Source: Enterobacteriaceae bacterium UBA2655
GTDB taxonomy: Bacteria > Pseudomonadota > Gammaproteobacteria > Enterobacterales > Enterobacteriaceae
Length of the DNA: 60,000 nucleotides
Assembly: GCA_002359495.1 (NCBI GenBank)
Contig: DENB01000017.1
Span: 1 to 60,000, forward strand
Direction: 5' to 3'
Under the pieces are notes generated by a model. The model was not told the origin of the DNA and made no database searches. It saw only the letters and a program-made list of their open reading frames with translations. Positions 21,470 through 29,826 of this stretch are shown here, piece after piece (positions within the stretch are counted from its first letter, which is position 1; each line of letters begins with the position of its first letter). A program made the position numbers and the translations under genes.

Positions 21470-21897
21470 AAATTATTCATTCCATAAATATAACAATCAC
21501 CGTTGAGTCTAACGGATCCCAGGTTGGGTTTGCATTTTACATTATAAGGAGAGCGTAACGGGGAAATGCGCGTTGCCAGCGGCAACAACCGCTTCAGCGC
21601 AGGCGGGCCGCCTACTCTCCGCCGCGAGAGTATAGTCGCGCTTTTCCAACTTTGTCATTGATATATCATTAAATAAGGAGAAGAGACTAAGGTAAATTCT
21701 TAAATGCCTTCTACAGTTAAAAGTAAGACGAGACTTTTTGTACGAGCAGAGTAACCATAAGAATTGTGTATCCCGATATAAAAACGTCAGGTTGGCATAA
21801 GGGTTGCTGTACTCAATAGAGAATATCTTCCGGGAGCTATATGAGCACGTAATTACGCTCCTTTACCTGTGCTAAAAATGAAAGGACGGGCATCGCT
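21470..21897. promoter_or_regulatory. mipA/yeaG divergent region
   Basis: A 428-bp gap. Three consecutive GC-rich inverted repeats occur at 21572-21586 (GTTGCC/GGCAAC), 21601-21613 (AGGCGG/CCGCCT) and 21614-21631 (ACTCTC/GAGAGT). A sigma-54 promoter for yeaG follows at about 21792-21808, with AAAGGA at 21881-21886 before the yeaG ATG. The three repeats could be activator sites or mipA leader structure. No gene is seen. Confidence 0.6.
21792..21808 (+). promoter_or_regulatory. Sigma-54 promoter of yeaGH
   Basis: TTGGCATAAGGGTTGCT matches the -24/-12 consensus with GG at 21794-21795 and GC at 21806-21807, exactly 10 nt apart, so transcription would start near 21819. In E. coli yeaGH is known to respond to nitrogen limitation through NtrC and sigma-54. 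Confidence 0.85.
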
Positions 21898-23832
21898 ATG
21901 AATATATTCGATCACTATCGTCAGCGTTATGAAGCTGCCAAGGACGAAGAGTTCACACTGCAGGAATTCCTTACTATCTGTAAGCAAGATCGCAGTGCAT
22001 ACGCCAACGCCGCAGAGCGACTGTTAACGGCCATTGGTGAGCCTGTAATGGTCGATACTGCCCAGGAGCCACGCCTTTCCAGACTATTCTCTAACCGTGT
22101 CATTGCGCGTTATCCCGCTTTCGAAGAGTTTTATGGAATGGAGGATGCGATTGAACAGATTGTTTCCTACCTGAAACATGCGGCCCAGGGACTGGAAGAG
22201 AAGAAACAGATTCTGTATTTGCTCGGTCCGGTCGGCGGCGGTAAATCTTCGCTGGCTGAGCGGCTGAAATCGCTGATGCAGCGCGTGCCCATTTACGTGC
22301 TGAGCGCGGACGGCGAGCGCAGCCCGGTTAATGACCATCCGCTTTGTCTGTTCAATCCGCAGGAAGACGCTAACATTCTTGAAAAAGAGTACGGCGTGCC
22401 GCGTCGTTATCTTGGCACCATCATGTCGCCCTGGGCGGCAAAAAGATTGCACGAGTTCGGCGGTGACATTACCCGCTTCAAGGTGGTAAAAGTCTGGCCT
22501 TCCATTCTCGAACAGTTGGCCATCGCGAAAACCGAACCGGGCGATGAAAACAACCAGGATATTTCTGCGCTGGTGGGTAAAGTCGATATCCGCAAGCTGG
22601 AGAACCATGCGCAAAACGATCCGGACGCTTACGGTTATTCCGGCGCGCTTTGCCGCGCCAACCAGGGCATCATGGAATTCGTCGAGATGTTCAAGGCGCC
22701 GATCAAAGTTCTGCATCCCCTGCTGACCGCCACCCAGGAAGGCAACTATAACGGCACCGAAGGAATTTCCGCCCTGCCGTTCAACGGGATTATTCTGGCG
22801 CACTCCAACGAATCTGAATGGGTTCAGTTCCGTAATAACAAAAACAATGAGGCGTTCCTTGACCGTGTTTATATCGTCAAAGTTCCTTATTGCCTGCGTG
22901 TTTCAGAAGAGATCAAAATCTACGAGAAGCTGCTTAACCACAGCGAATTGGCGACCTCGCCCTGCGCCCCGGGCACGCTTGAAACCCTGGCGCGCTTCTC
23001 CATCCTCTCGCGCCTGAAAGAGCCGGAAAACTCCAGTATCTATTCAAAAATGCGGGTTTACGATGGCGAAAGCCTGAAAGATACCGATCCGAAAGCGAAA
23101 TCGTGGCAGGAGTATCATGATTACGCCGGCGTGGATGAAGGGATGAACGGTCTCTCCACACGTTTTGCCTTTAAAATTCTCTCCCGCGTTTTTAACTTCG
23201 ATCATACCGAAGTCGCGGCTAACCCGGTTCATCTCTTCTATGTGCTGGAGCAGCAGATTGAACGCGAGCAGTTCCCGCAGGAACTGGCGGAAAAATATCT
23301 GGAGCACCTGAAAGGCTATCTGATCCCGAAATATGCTGAGTTTATCGGCAAAGAGATCCAGACCGCCTATCTGGAATCTTACTCCGAGTATGGTCAGAAC
23401 ATCTTTGACCGCTACGTCACCTATGCCGACTTCTGGATTCAGGATCAGGAGTACCGCGATCCCGATACCGGCCAGCTGTTTGACCGCGAATCGCTGAACG
23501 CCGAGCTGGAAAAAATCGAGAAGCCTGCCGGGATCAGTAACCCGAAAGATTTCCGCAATGAAATCGTCAACTTTGTGTTGCGCGCTCGGGCGCAAAATAA
23601 TGGACGCAATCCCAACTGGACCAGCTACGAAAAACTGCGCACGGTTATCGAGAAGAAAATGTTCTCGAACACCGAGGAGTTGCTGCCGGTTATCTCGTTT
23701 AATACCAAAACCTCAACGGATGAACAGAAAAAGCACGATGATTTTGTCGATCGCATGATGGAGAAAGGCTATACCCGCAAACAGGTGCGCCTGCTGTGCG
23801 AATGGTATCTGCGTGTGCGTAAATCGTCATAA
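21898..23832 (+). CDS. yeaG: Serine protein kinase YeaG (PrkA family)
   Basis: PrkA-type protein, an AAA-related ATPase fused to a kinase-like C-terminal domain. The E. coli protein is a Ser/Thr kinase involved in adaptation to sustained nitrogen starvation and stationary phase. The 644 residues match E. coli YeaG in length, with a Walker A motif G-P-V-G-G-G-K-S at 110-117. It is first in the yeaG-yeaH unit behind the sigma-54 promoter. No truncation is seen. Confidence 0.95.
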   Translation: MNIFDHYRQRYEAAKDEEFTLQEFLTICKQDRSAYANAAERLLTAIGEPVMVDTAQEPRLSRLFSNRVIARYPAFEEFYGMEDAIEQIVSYLKHAAQGLEEKKQILYLLGPVGGGKSSLAERLKSLMQRVPIYVLSADGERSPVNDHPLCLFNPQEDANILEKEYGVPRRYLGTIMSPWAAKRLHEFGGDITRFKVVKVWPSILEQLAIAKTEPGDENNQDISALVGKVDIRKLENHAQNDPDAYGYSGALCRANQGIMEFVEMFKAPIKVLHPLLTATQEGNYNGTEGISALPFNGIILAHSNESEWVQFRNNKNNEAFLDRVYIVKVPYCLRVSEEIKIYEKLLNHSELATSPCAPGTLETLARFSILSRLKEPENSSIYSKMRVYDGESLKDTDPKAKSWQEYHDYAGVDEGMNGLSTRFAFKILSRVFNFDHTEVAANPVHLFYVLEQQIEREQFPQELAEKYLEHLKGYLIPKYAEFIGKEIQTAYLESYSEYGQNIFDRYVTYADFWIQDQEYRDPDTGQLFDRESLNAELEKIEKPAGISNPKDFRNEIVNFVLRARAQNNGRNPNWTSYEKLRTVIEKKMFSNTEELLPVISFNTKTSTDEQKKHDDFVDRMMEKGYTRKQVRLLCEWYLRVRKSS

Positions 23833-23845
23833 TTCATGTCTGTAG

Positions 23846-25201
<1,356 letters not shown>

Positions 25202-25261
25202 TCCGCTCGGCAAACGGAAGCGCTTTTGTTCATTGCCTGTTATTGACCGTCTCATCGCGAT

Positions 25262-25289
25262 AAAGCAGCCATCGATGGCTGCTTTTTTA
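25262..25289 (+). terminator. yeaGH terminator
   Basis: The palindromic stem AAAGCAGCCAT / ATGGCTGCTTT is followed by a T run, 60 bp after the yeaH stop. It is a Rho-independent terminator and marks the left border of the accessory stretch. Confidence 0.9.
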
Positions 25290-25394
25290 TTGACCAGATT
25301 TCGTTACGTCATGCGTAGCCGTTCGTCCTGCTAAACAGGAATGGCGGTGATAAAGATTGCGCTGTGGTATCGAGGCGGCGAACCGCGGCTCAGA

Positions 25395-25601
25395 TCAGGA
25401 AAGCGGACCGCAACAGCGTGGACACTGGACGCATCCCCTGTAGCGCTTTCTGGCTGTCAGTAAAGCATCGGCTGGTCTGTAGAAGGTTCCGAGAAATTCC
25501 ATCTCTTTTTGCAGGATAACATGCTTAATACAGCCTGACTTATGCAGAATTTTTACAGAACCCTCTACCCCTCTTATTTCAATATAATAATATCTACCCA
25601 T
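25395..25601 (-). CDS. Small Cys-rich protein, possible zinc site
   Basis: A 68-residue protein I cannot assign to a named gene. GGGAG stands 8 nt before the ATG and the composition looks genuine. The N-terminal part (G-R-Y-Y-Y-I-E-I-R-G-V-E-G) looks like a beta strand. His20-x3-Cys24 and the C-terminal Cys57, Cys60, Cys63 and Cys64 could bind a metal. Small proteins with this H-x3-C ... C-x2-C layout occur as uncharacterised accessory genes in enterobacteria. It lies in AT-rich DNA between yeaGH and a phage-type antirepressor, which suggests transfer. Confidence 0.6.
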   Translation of the reverse strand: MGRYYYIEIRGVEGSVKILHKSGCIKHVILQKEMEFLGTFYRPADALLTARKRYRGCVQCPRCCGPLS

Positions 25602-25661
25602 CTGTAGAACTCCCAGAGTGATAAAGAGGTAAGAATTATAATTTTGTATCAGGAGAGGAAA

Positions 25662-25760
25662 ATGTGCGACAAAGTCATCTGCAAGTTAAGAATTTATCCA
25701 CGCAATGCATCAGGCTACGTAATATTTCCGCACGCCAGTTTGATTTTTAACTGGCGTTAA
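25662..25760 (+). CDS. Possible 32-codon small ORF
   Basis: ATG at 25662 with an excellent AGGAGAGGAA site immediately upstream, open for 32 codons to a TAA. The peptide begins M-C-D-K-V-I-C-K and ends F-N-W-R. It resembles nothing I know. A 9-bp hairpin (25732-25740 / 25749-25757) covers its last codons. It is divergent from the Cys-rich gene and upstream of the C4-like structured region, so it could be a leader peptide. A chance ORF cannot be excluded. Confidence 0.35.
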   Translation: MCDKVICKLRIYPRNASGYVIFPHASLIFNWR

Positions 25761-25844
25761 TCATAAACAGATTAACGAATAAAGTCATTTAATAGTTCCC
25801 ATTTTATCTGCCAATAATTATAAGTATTCCCATAAGCCATGCTT

Positions 25845-25901
25845 AAAAAGCCACAGCCTGCGTGCTCAGACTGCTGGACAAAGCACACAGCGACTGTGGC
25901 T
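25845..25901 (-). terminator. Long-loop hairpin with minus-strand T tract
   Basis: AGCCACAG (25849-25856) pairs with CTGTGGCT (25894-25901), with an inner GTGCT/AGCAC pairing (25862-25866 / 25882-25886). On the minus strand the stem is followed by TTTTT, so it could terminate a leftward transcript crossing the C4-like region. On the + strand it is only a hairpin. Confidence 0.45.
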
Positions 25902-25915
25902 CAGTAAAAGCCGCG

Positions 25916-26024
25916 GCTTCGGGTGCCTCCCGATGAGCTGATAAATGGCCAATCCAGCTCGCGCCTGATTACATAAAGCAGTTGATGAGCTGGCCATTTG
26001 CGCCCCTCCGCTTAGGGGGATTAA
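25916..26024 (+). ncRNA. Candidate C4/CI-like phage antisense RNA
   Basis: Three consecutive hairpins occur in about 110 nt: CGGG/CCCG around TGCCT (25920-25932); AAATGGCC (25943-25950) with GGCCATTT (25992-25999), extended by AGCTC/GAGCT; and CCCCT/AGGGG (about 26003-26019). The hairpin order and the CCTCC-type loops resemble the C4 RNA of phages P1/P7 and the CI RNA of satellite P4 as I recall them. Those RNAs use anti-Shine-Dalgarno segments to block antirepressor or leader translation. A phage-type antirepressor gene lies 0.4 kb away. Strand and ends are inferred. Confidence 0.45.
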
Positions 26025-26051
26025 CCGCAACGGGATAAAACTATCATTTAT

Positions 26052-26094
26052 GCTGGCTAAAACAACATCGGCAAAAGCCGAACCAGCGTTTTTT
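26052..26094 (+). terminator. Terminator downstream of C4-like region
   Basis: Outer stem GCTGG (26052-26056) / CCAGC (26083-26087) encloses CGGC-AAAA-GCCG (26069-26080) and is followed by T6 (26089-26094). It would end a rightward transcript carrying the 32-codon ORF and the structured region. Confidence 0.65.
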
Positions 26095-26415
26095 AGATAA
26101 ATACTCACCGGCATCGAGCCAAAATAATCAGAGCGCGAAGGTAATTATTATTACGGCTGGATGAGATTTACCGCGTCTGACAGGAAAAAGAGTGCGGACA
26201 CTAAATTATTTAAAATTCAGAAAGGTCGGTCAGCGGCAAATAGCTGGCGCTGTCCTATGCGTGATAAGAGAGAATAATTTCTTTTCAGGTGGAAGTAAAA
26301 AATATCCCGGTCTGATTTTAAGAAGAAAAAGTCGACAGGTAGCCAAGCCGATCTATTCTGGCGGCTTTCGCTTCGCGGCGGGCTGGCAAAACAGATTGCC
26401 GTGGCCATAAAATAG
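26095..26415. other. Gene-free stretch left of the antirepressor
   Basis: About 320 bp between the C4-region terminator and the antirepressor terminator. Short ORFs exist on both strands but have no ribosome-binding site or recognisable product. I see nothing definable here. It may be degraded phage DNA. Confidence 0.4.
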
Positions 26416-26440
26416 CAAAGCCGGTCAGAGACCGGCTTTG
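26416..26440 (-). terminator. Antirepressor gene terminator
   Basis: An 11-bp stem CAAAGCCGGTC (26416-26426) / GACCGGCTTTG (26430-26440) with an AGA loop, just after the antirepressor stop. The T-rich sequence on the minus side makes it a Rho-independent terminator. Confidence 0.88.
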
Positions 26441-26454
26441 TTGTCGCGTCAGGC

Positions 26455-27162
26455 TCAGGCCGCAGCGCCTTTCGGCTGAGAGGCAAGGTGGCCCGCCCAC
26501 AGGCTGGCGATCCATTTCACCCCTTTCGCCGTAAAACGCGCCTGGGAAAAGGCGTGCAGATTTTCCCCTACGCCCGCACGCAGCGTGAAGTAGCCTGTCT
26601 GCAGATGATGTTGCTGAGGCGTCAGAACGCCGTTAGCGCGATACATAATATTGCGCTCAAGCAGGAATTGACGAAACTCCGGCTCTTTGACCTTCAACAT
26701 CTTACAGAGTTGACGAAAACCTAACGAGTCTTCCACCTGCACGAAACGGTCGAAGAATTCAGCCTTTGGGGCTGATAAGGCCAGCTGCTGCTCAGCGGCC
26801 TGACGCTGTTCAAACTGTTCAGCCCACGCGCGCGCCGCCGCAGCGGGGTTGGTGAAATCGGGCAGATGGGTATTTTTCTCGCGCTCCTGCCAGCGATCCA
26901 GCGCTTCAGCAGTAAAGCCCGGCGAGAGGCGCGCCACCGCGAGAAGCGAATCCCGCTTGTTCAGGCAATATTCCTGACGCATCTCACCGGCATTTTCATA
27001 GGCGTTAACGCTTAACGGCTGCGAAAGACGCTGCGCCGTTTCAAGACTTTTAATCAAACGCTTCACTTCACCGTGCGTTATGCCTGTCATCTTTGCAATT
27101 TCACGGCTGCTCATTGTGACCGATTGATTCAGCGAATTCAGGTTTTCTGTCGAAATCATCAT
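26455..27162 (-). CDS. Phage antirepressor-like protein (Rha + KilAC)
   Basis: Stand-alone homologue of phage antirepressors. Residues about 10-95 resemble the Rha regulatory domain (S-R-E-I-A-K-M-T-G, then Y-C-L-N-K-R-D-S-L and W-Q-E-R-E). Residues about 130-230 resemble the KilAC/ANT DNA-binding domain (L-G-x-R-Q-L-C-K-M-L and L-T-P-Q-Q-H). I see no phage structural, integrase or repressor genes nearby, so it is a remnant or a domesticated regulator. The ORF opens at 27174, but the ATG at 27162 has GGTGA 5 nt upstream. It has its own terminator and is divergent from cvrA. Confidence 0.8.
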   Translation of the reverse strand: MMISTENLNSLNQSVTMSSREIAKMTGITHGEVKRLIKSLETAQRLSQPLSVNAYENAGEMRQEYCLNKRDSLLAVARLSPGFTAEALDRWQEREKNTHLPDFTNPAAAARAWAEQFEQRQAAEQQLALSAPKAEFFDRFVQVEDSLGFRQLCKMLKVKEPEFRQFLLERNIMYRANGVLTPQQHHLQTGYFTLRAGVGENLHAFSQARFTAKGVKWIASLWAGHLASQPKGAAA

Positions 27163-27408
27163 AGGCTTCACCATTTACATACTAACAGCGTTTACCCGGT
27201 CGGGCAGTAGAAATATTATACAATGACCTGTTTAAATATCCAGTGTTTTTTTTAACCAATCGCGTGACGCGATGCTATAACAAATAAATGATTTTTATGG
27301 CCGGAGATGCTGACAACTTATTGATTAAGCATTATCTTTTGACAAGGGATGACTAAATACAACAGACTGTCCCTTCGTCTCCCTTTTCACCTCGCAGGAG
27401 TAAGCGTC

Positions 27409-29136
27409 TTGAATGCCAGCATGATTTACAGCGTTTTCATCATCGGTTCCGTGCTGGTTGCAGCAAGTATCCTGTTAAGTTCGTTCTCGTCCCGCCTCGG
27501 TATTCCGATTCTGGTGATCTTCCTGGCGCTCGGTATGATCACCGGGATCGATGGCATCGGCGGCATCGCTTTTGATAACTATCCGGTCGCCTACCTGGTT
27601 TCCAACCTGGCGCTGGCGGTGATCCTGCTGGATGGCGGCATGCGCACCAAAGCGAGCTCATTCAGGGTTGCGCTGGGACCTGCGCTTTCTCTCGCCACGG
27701 TGGGCGTTATGATCACCGCTGGTCTGACGGGGCTGGCGGCCGCCTGGCTGTTTCGGCTGGATATTATGCAGGGCTTTCTGATCGGGGCGATTATCGGCTC
27801 CACCGACGCGGCAGCGGTATTCTCTTTGCTGGGCGATAAAGGATTAAACGAGCGCGTCAACTCGACGCTGGAAATCGAGTCCGGCAGCAACGATCCCATG
27901 GCGGTGTTTTTGACCATTACCCTGATTGAGATGATCCAGCAGGGCGAAACCGGTTTGAGCTGGATGTTTCTGGTGCATCTGGTACAGCAGTTCGGGCTGG
28001 GCATCGTGCTGGGCCTTGGCGGCGGCTGGGCGCTGCAGCAGCTGATCAACCGCATCTCGCTGGCCAATGGCCTCTATCCGCTGTTAGCGGTAAGCGGCGG
28101 CATTTTAGTTTTCGCCTTAACCACCGTGCTGGAAGGCAGCGGCATCCTCGCCGTTTACCTCTGCGGCTTTCTGTTAGGCAATCGGCCGATTCGCAACCGG
28201 CACGGCATTCTTCAAACCTTTGACGGCATGGCGTGGTTGAGCCAGATCGGTATGTTTATCGTGCTTGGCCTGTTGGTTACCCCTTCCGACCTGTGGCATA
28301 TCGCCGTACCGGCCATGATCCTGTCGCTGTGGCTGATCCTGGTGGCGCGCCCGCTCTCGGTGCTGGTCGGCCTGTTGCCCTTTCGCGCTTTTAACGGCCG
28401 CGAGCGCCTGTTTATCAGCTGGGTGGGACTACGCGGCGCGGTGCCGATTATCCTTGCGGTATTCCCGATGATGGCGGGCCTGGAGAACGCCTCGCTCTAT
28501 TTCAATATCGCCTTCTTCGTCGTGCTGGTTTCGCTGATGTTGCAGGGCACATCCCTGGGGTTCGCTGCGCGCAAAGCGCGCGTAATTGTGCCGCCGACCG
28601 CCTCGCCCATCAGTCGCGTAGGGTTAGATATTCATCCTGAGAATCCCTGGGAGCAGTTTGTTTACCAGCTCAGCGCGGACAAATGGTGCGTGGGCGCGGC
28701 ATTGCGCGATTTGAAAATGCCGCGTGAGACACGTATCGCCGCGCTGTTTCGCGATAATGTATTGATGCATCCCAGCGGTAATACGCGGCTTAAAGAGGGC
28801 GACGTGCTCTGCGTCATTGGCCGTGAGCGCGATCTGCCGGCGCTGGGCAAGATGTTCAGCCAGTCGCCGCCGGTTTCGCTCGATCAGCGCTTCTTTGGCG
28901 ACTTTATTCTGGACGCTGAAGCCCGGCTGCGCGATGTGGCGCAAATTTACGGCCTTGAGCTTAATGAAGAGACAAATGATCTTCAGACGCTCGGCCAGCT
29001 GATCATGGGCAGATTACGCAACGCGCCGGTAGTTGGCGACCAGGTTGAATGGAACCATTTAATCTGGACCGTAGCGGAAAAAGAAGATAATCGCATTATT
29101 AAAATCGGCGTTCGCGTAACGGAAGAGAAGGAATAA
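27409..29136 (+). CDS. cvrA: K+/H+ antiporter CvrA (NhaP2 type)
   Basis: CPA1 cation/proton antiporter that exports K+ (or Na+) in exchange for protons. About 12 hydrophobic segments fill residues 1-400, with the S-N-D-P and S-T-D-A-A-A ion-pathway motifs, followed by a TrkA-C regulatory domain and a C-terminal CorC-like domain. Starting at TTG 27409 gives 575 residues (E. coli 578). AGGAG (27396-27400) lies 8 nt upstream and the next residues align with the E. coli N-terminus. The longer ORF from 27349 lacks such a site. Confidence 0.93.
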   Translation: MNASMIYSVFIIGSVLVAASILLSSFSSRLGIPILVIFLALGMITGIDGIGGIAFDNYPVAYLVSNLALAVILLDGGMRTKASSFRVALGPALSLATVGVMITAGLTGLAAAWLFRLDIMQGFLIGAIIGSTDAAAVFSLLGDKGLNERVNSTLEIESGSNDPMAVFLTITLIEMIQQGETGLSWMFLVHLVQQFGLGIVLGLGGGWALQQLINRISLANGLYPLLAVSGGILVFALTTVLEGSGILAVYLCGFLLGNRPIRNRHGILQTFDGMAWLSQIGMFIVLGLLVTPSDLWHIAVPAMILSLWLILVARPLSVLVGLLPFRAFNGRERLFISWVGLRGAVPIILAVFPMMAGLENASLYFNIAFFVVLVSLMLQGTSLGFAARKARVIVPPTASPISRVGLDIHPENPWEQFVYQLSADKWCVGAALRDLKMPRETRIAALFRDNVLMHPSGNTRLKEGDVLCVIGRERDLPALGKMFSQSPPVSLDQRFFGDFILDAEARLRDVAQIYGLELNEETNDLQTLGQLIMGRLRNAPVVGDQVEWNHLIWTVAEKEDNRIIKIGVRVTEEKE

Positions 29137-29213
29137 TCCTGGAGCATTCCGCTCGATATTCGCTCCATAACGACTATGATCTCTATTTAACCCAGAGCAT
29201 GCGGGAGAAAACA

Positions 29214-29447
29214 ATGGGACATATTGTTAAAATTGGCCGGTATGAAATTATCGATGCCGAACTGAACGCAGAGAATCTCGAAACGGTGAGTATTCCCTGT
29301 CAAACCAATCCGGGACTGAGTTATCAACTGGATGGCTGGGATCATGAAACCAGCGTACCGGCCTGGATCGACGGCGAGCCGGTTGACCTCGAAATAGGCC
29401 ATTACGATAAGCAACAAGACCGTTGGATTTTAAAAAAACCGGCCTGA
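29214..29447 (+). CDS. Uncharacterised 77-residue protein
   Basis: I do not recognise this small acidic protein. It has GGGAG 6 nt before the ATG, no signal peptide, no Cys pair and several aromatic and Asp/Glu residues (Y-Q-L-D-G-W-D, D-L-E-I-G-H-Y-D). The predicted fold is probably beta-rich. It lies 77 bp downstream of cvrA and could share its transcript. A hairpin (29458-29485) follows the stop. An upstream in-frame start at 29199 is less likely because the ribosome-binding site lies inside it. Confidence 0.7.
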   Translation: MGHIVKIGRYEIIDAELNAENLETVSIPCQTNPGLSYQLDGWDHETSVPAWIDGEPVDLEIGHYDKQQDRWILKKPA

Positions 29448-29826
29448 TTTTCGCGATTTACCGCCATTCTATTGTTTGGCGGTAATTCCGAAAAAGAGGC
29501 TTAAAATGAATTGTTATATTCGTCCCCTCCCCGTTTTTTTATTTTTAAATCATATAATTAACGCAAAAGAACTTTAGCCATATTTTACGTTTTCAGATTA
29601 TTTCCATATTAACTATATCAAATATCTCCTGCATACTCTTTAGCGTTGCTGCAGTTTTCCGTGACGCCAGTCACGTCGATGACAAACCTTTTGGTGCAGC
29701 GCTTATGGCAGCATTGACTCTTATCTCGCTGAAAAACTTTTCGTTTTTTCTTTCGGCGATTCACTCCTGAGCGCGTACTTGATTCTGGTCAGGCCATCTT
29801 TTACTTAAGAAAAGAGAGCAGGTTTT
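29448..29826 (+). promoter_or_regulatory. Leader/promoter region of the wbaP-like gene
   Basis: A 379-bp AT-rich gap. It holds hairpin TTACCGCC/GGCGGTAA (29458-29485), a likely terminator of the small upstream gene. The 14-mer at 29593-29606 agrees with the RcsAB box at about 10 of 14 positions. At 29697-29720, CAGCGCTTATGGCAGC plus a nearby ACTC resembles the 5' half of a JUMPstart element but has no clear ops GGCGGTAG after it. These sites are suggestive only. Confidence 0.35.

Noticed and set aside
25866..26114. 82-codon minus-strand ORF across the C4-like region
   Set aside because: No convincing ribosome-binding site, and the DNA is explained by hairpins and a terminator. It could only matter if the structured RNA were on the other strand.
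26192..26410. 72-codon + strand ORF left of the antirepressor gene
   Set aside because: GTG start with only a poor A-rich upstream sequence; low complexity, no homologue recognised.
29478..29485. GGCGGTAA resembling an ops element before the wbaP-like gene
   Set aside because: It is the right arm of a simple terminator-like hairpin, differs from GGCGGTAG at the last base, and is 340 bp from the gene.
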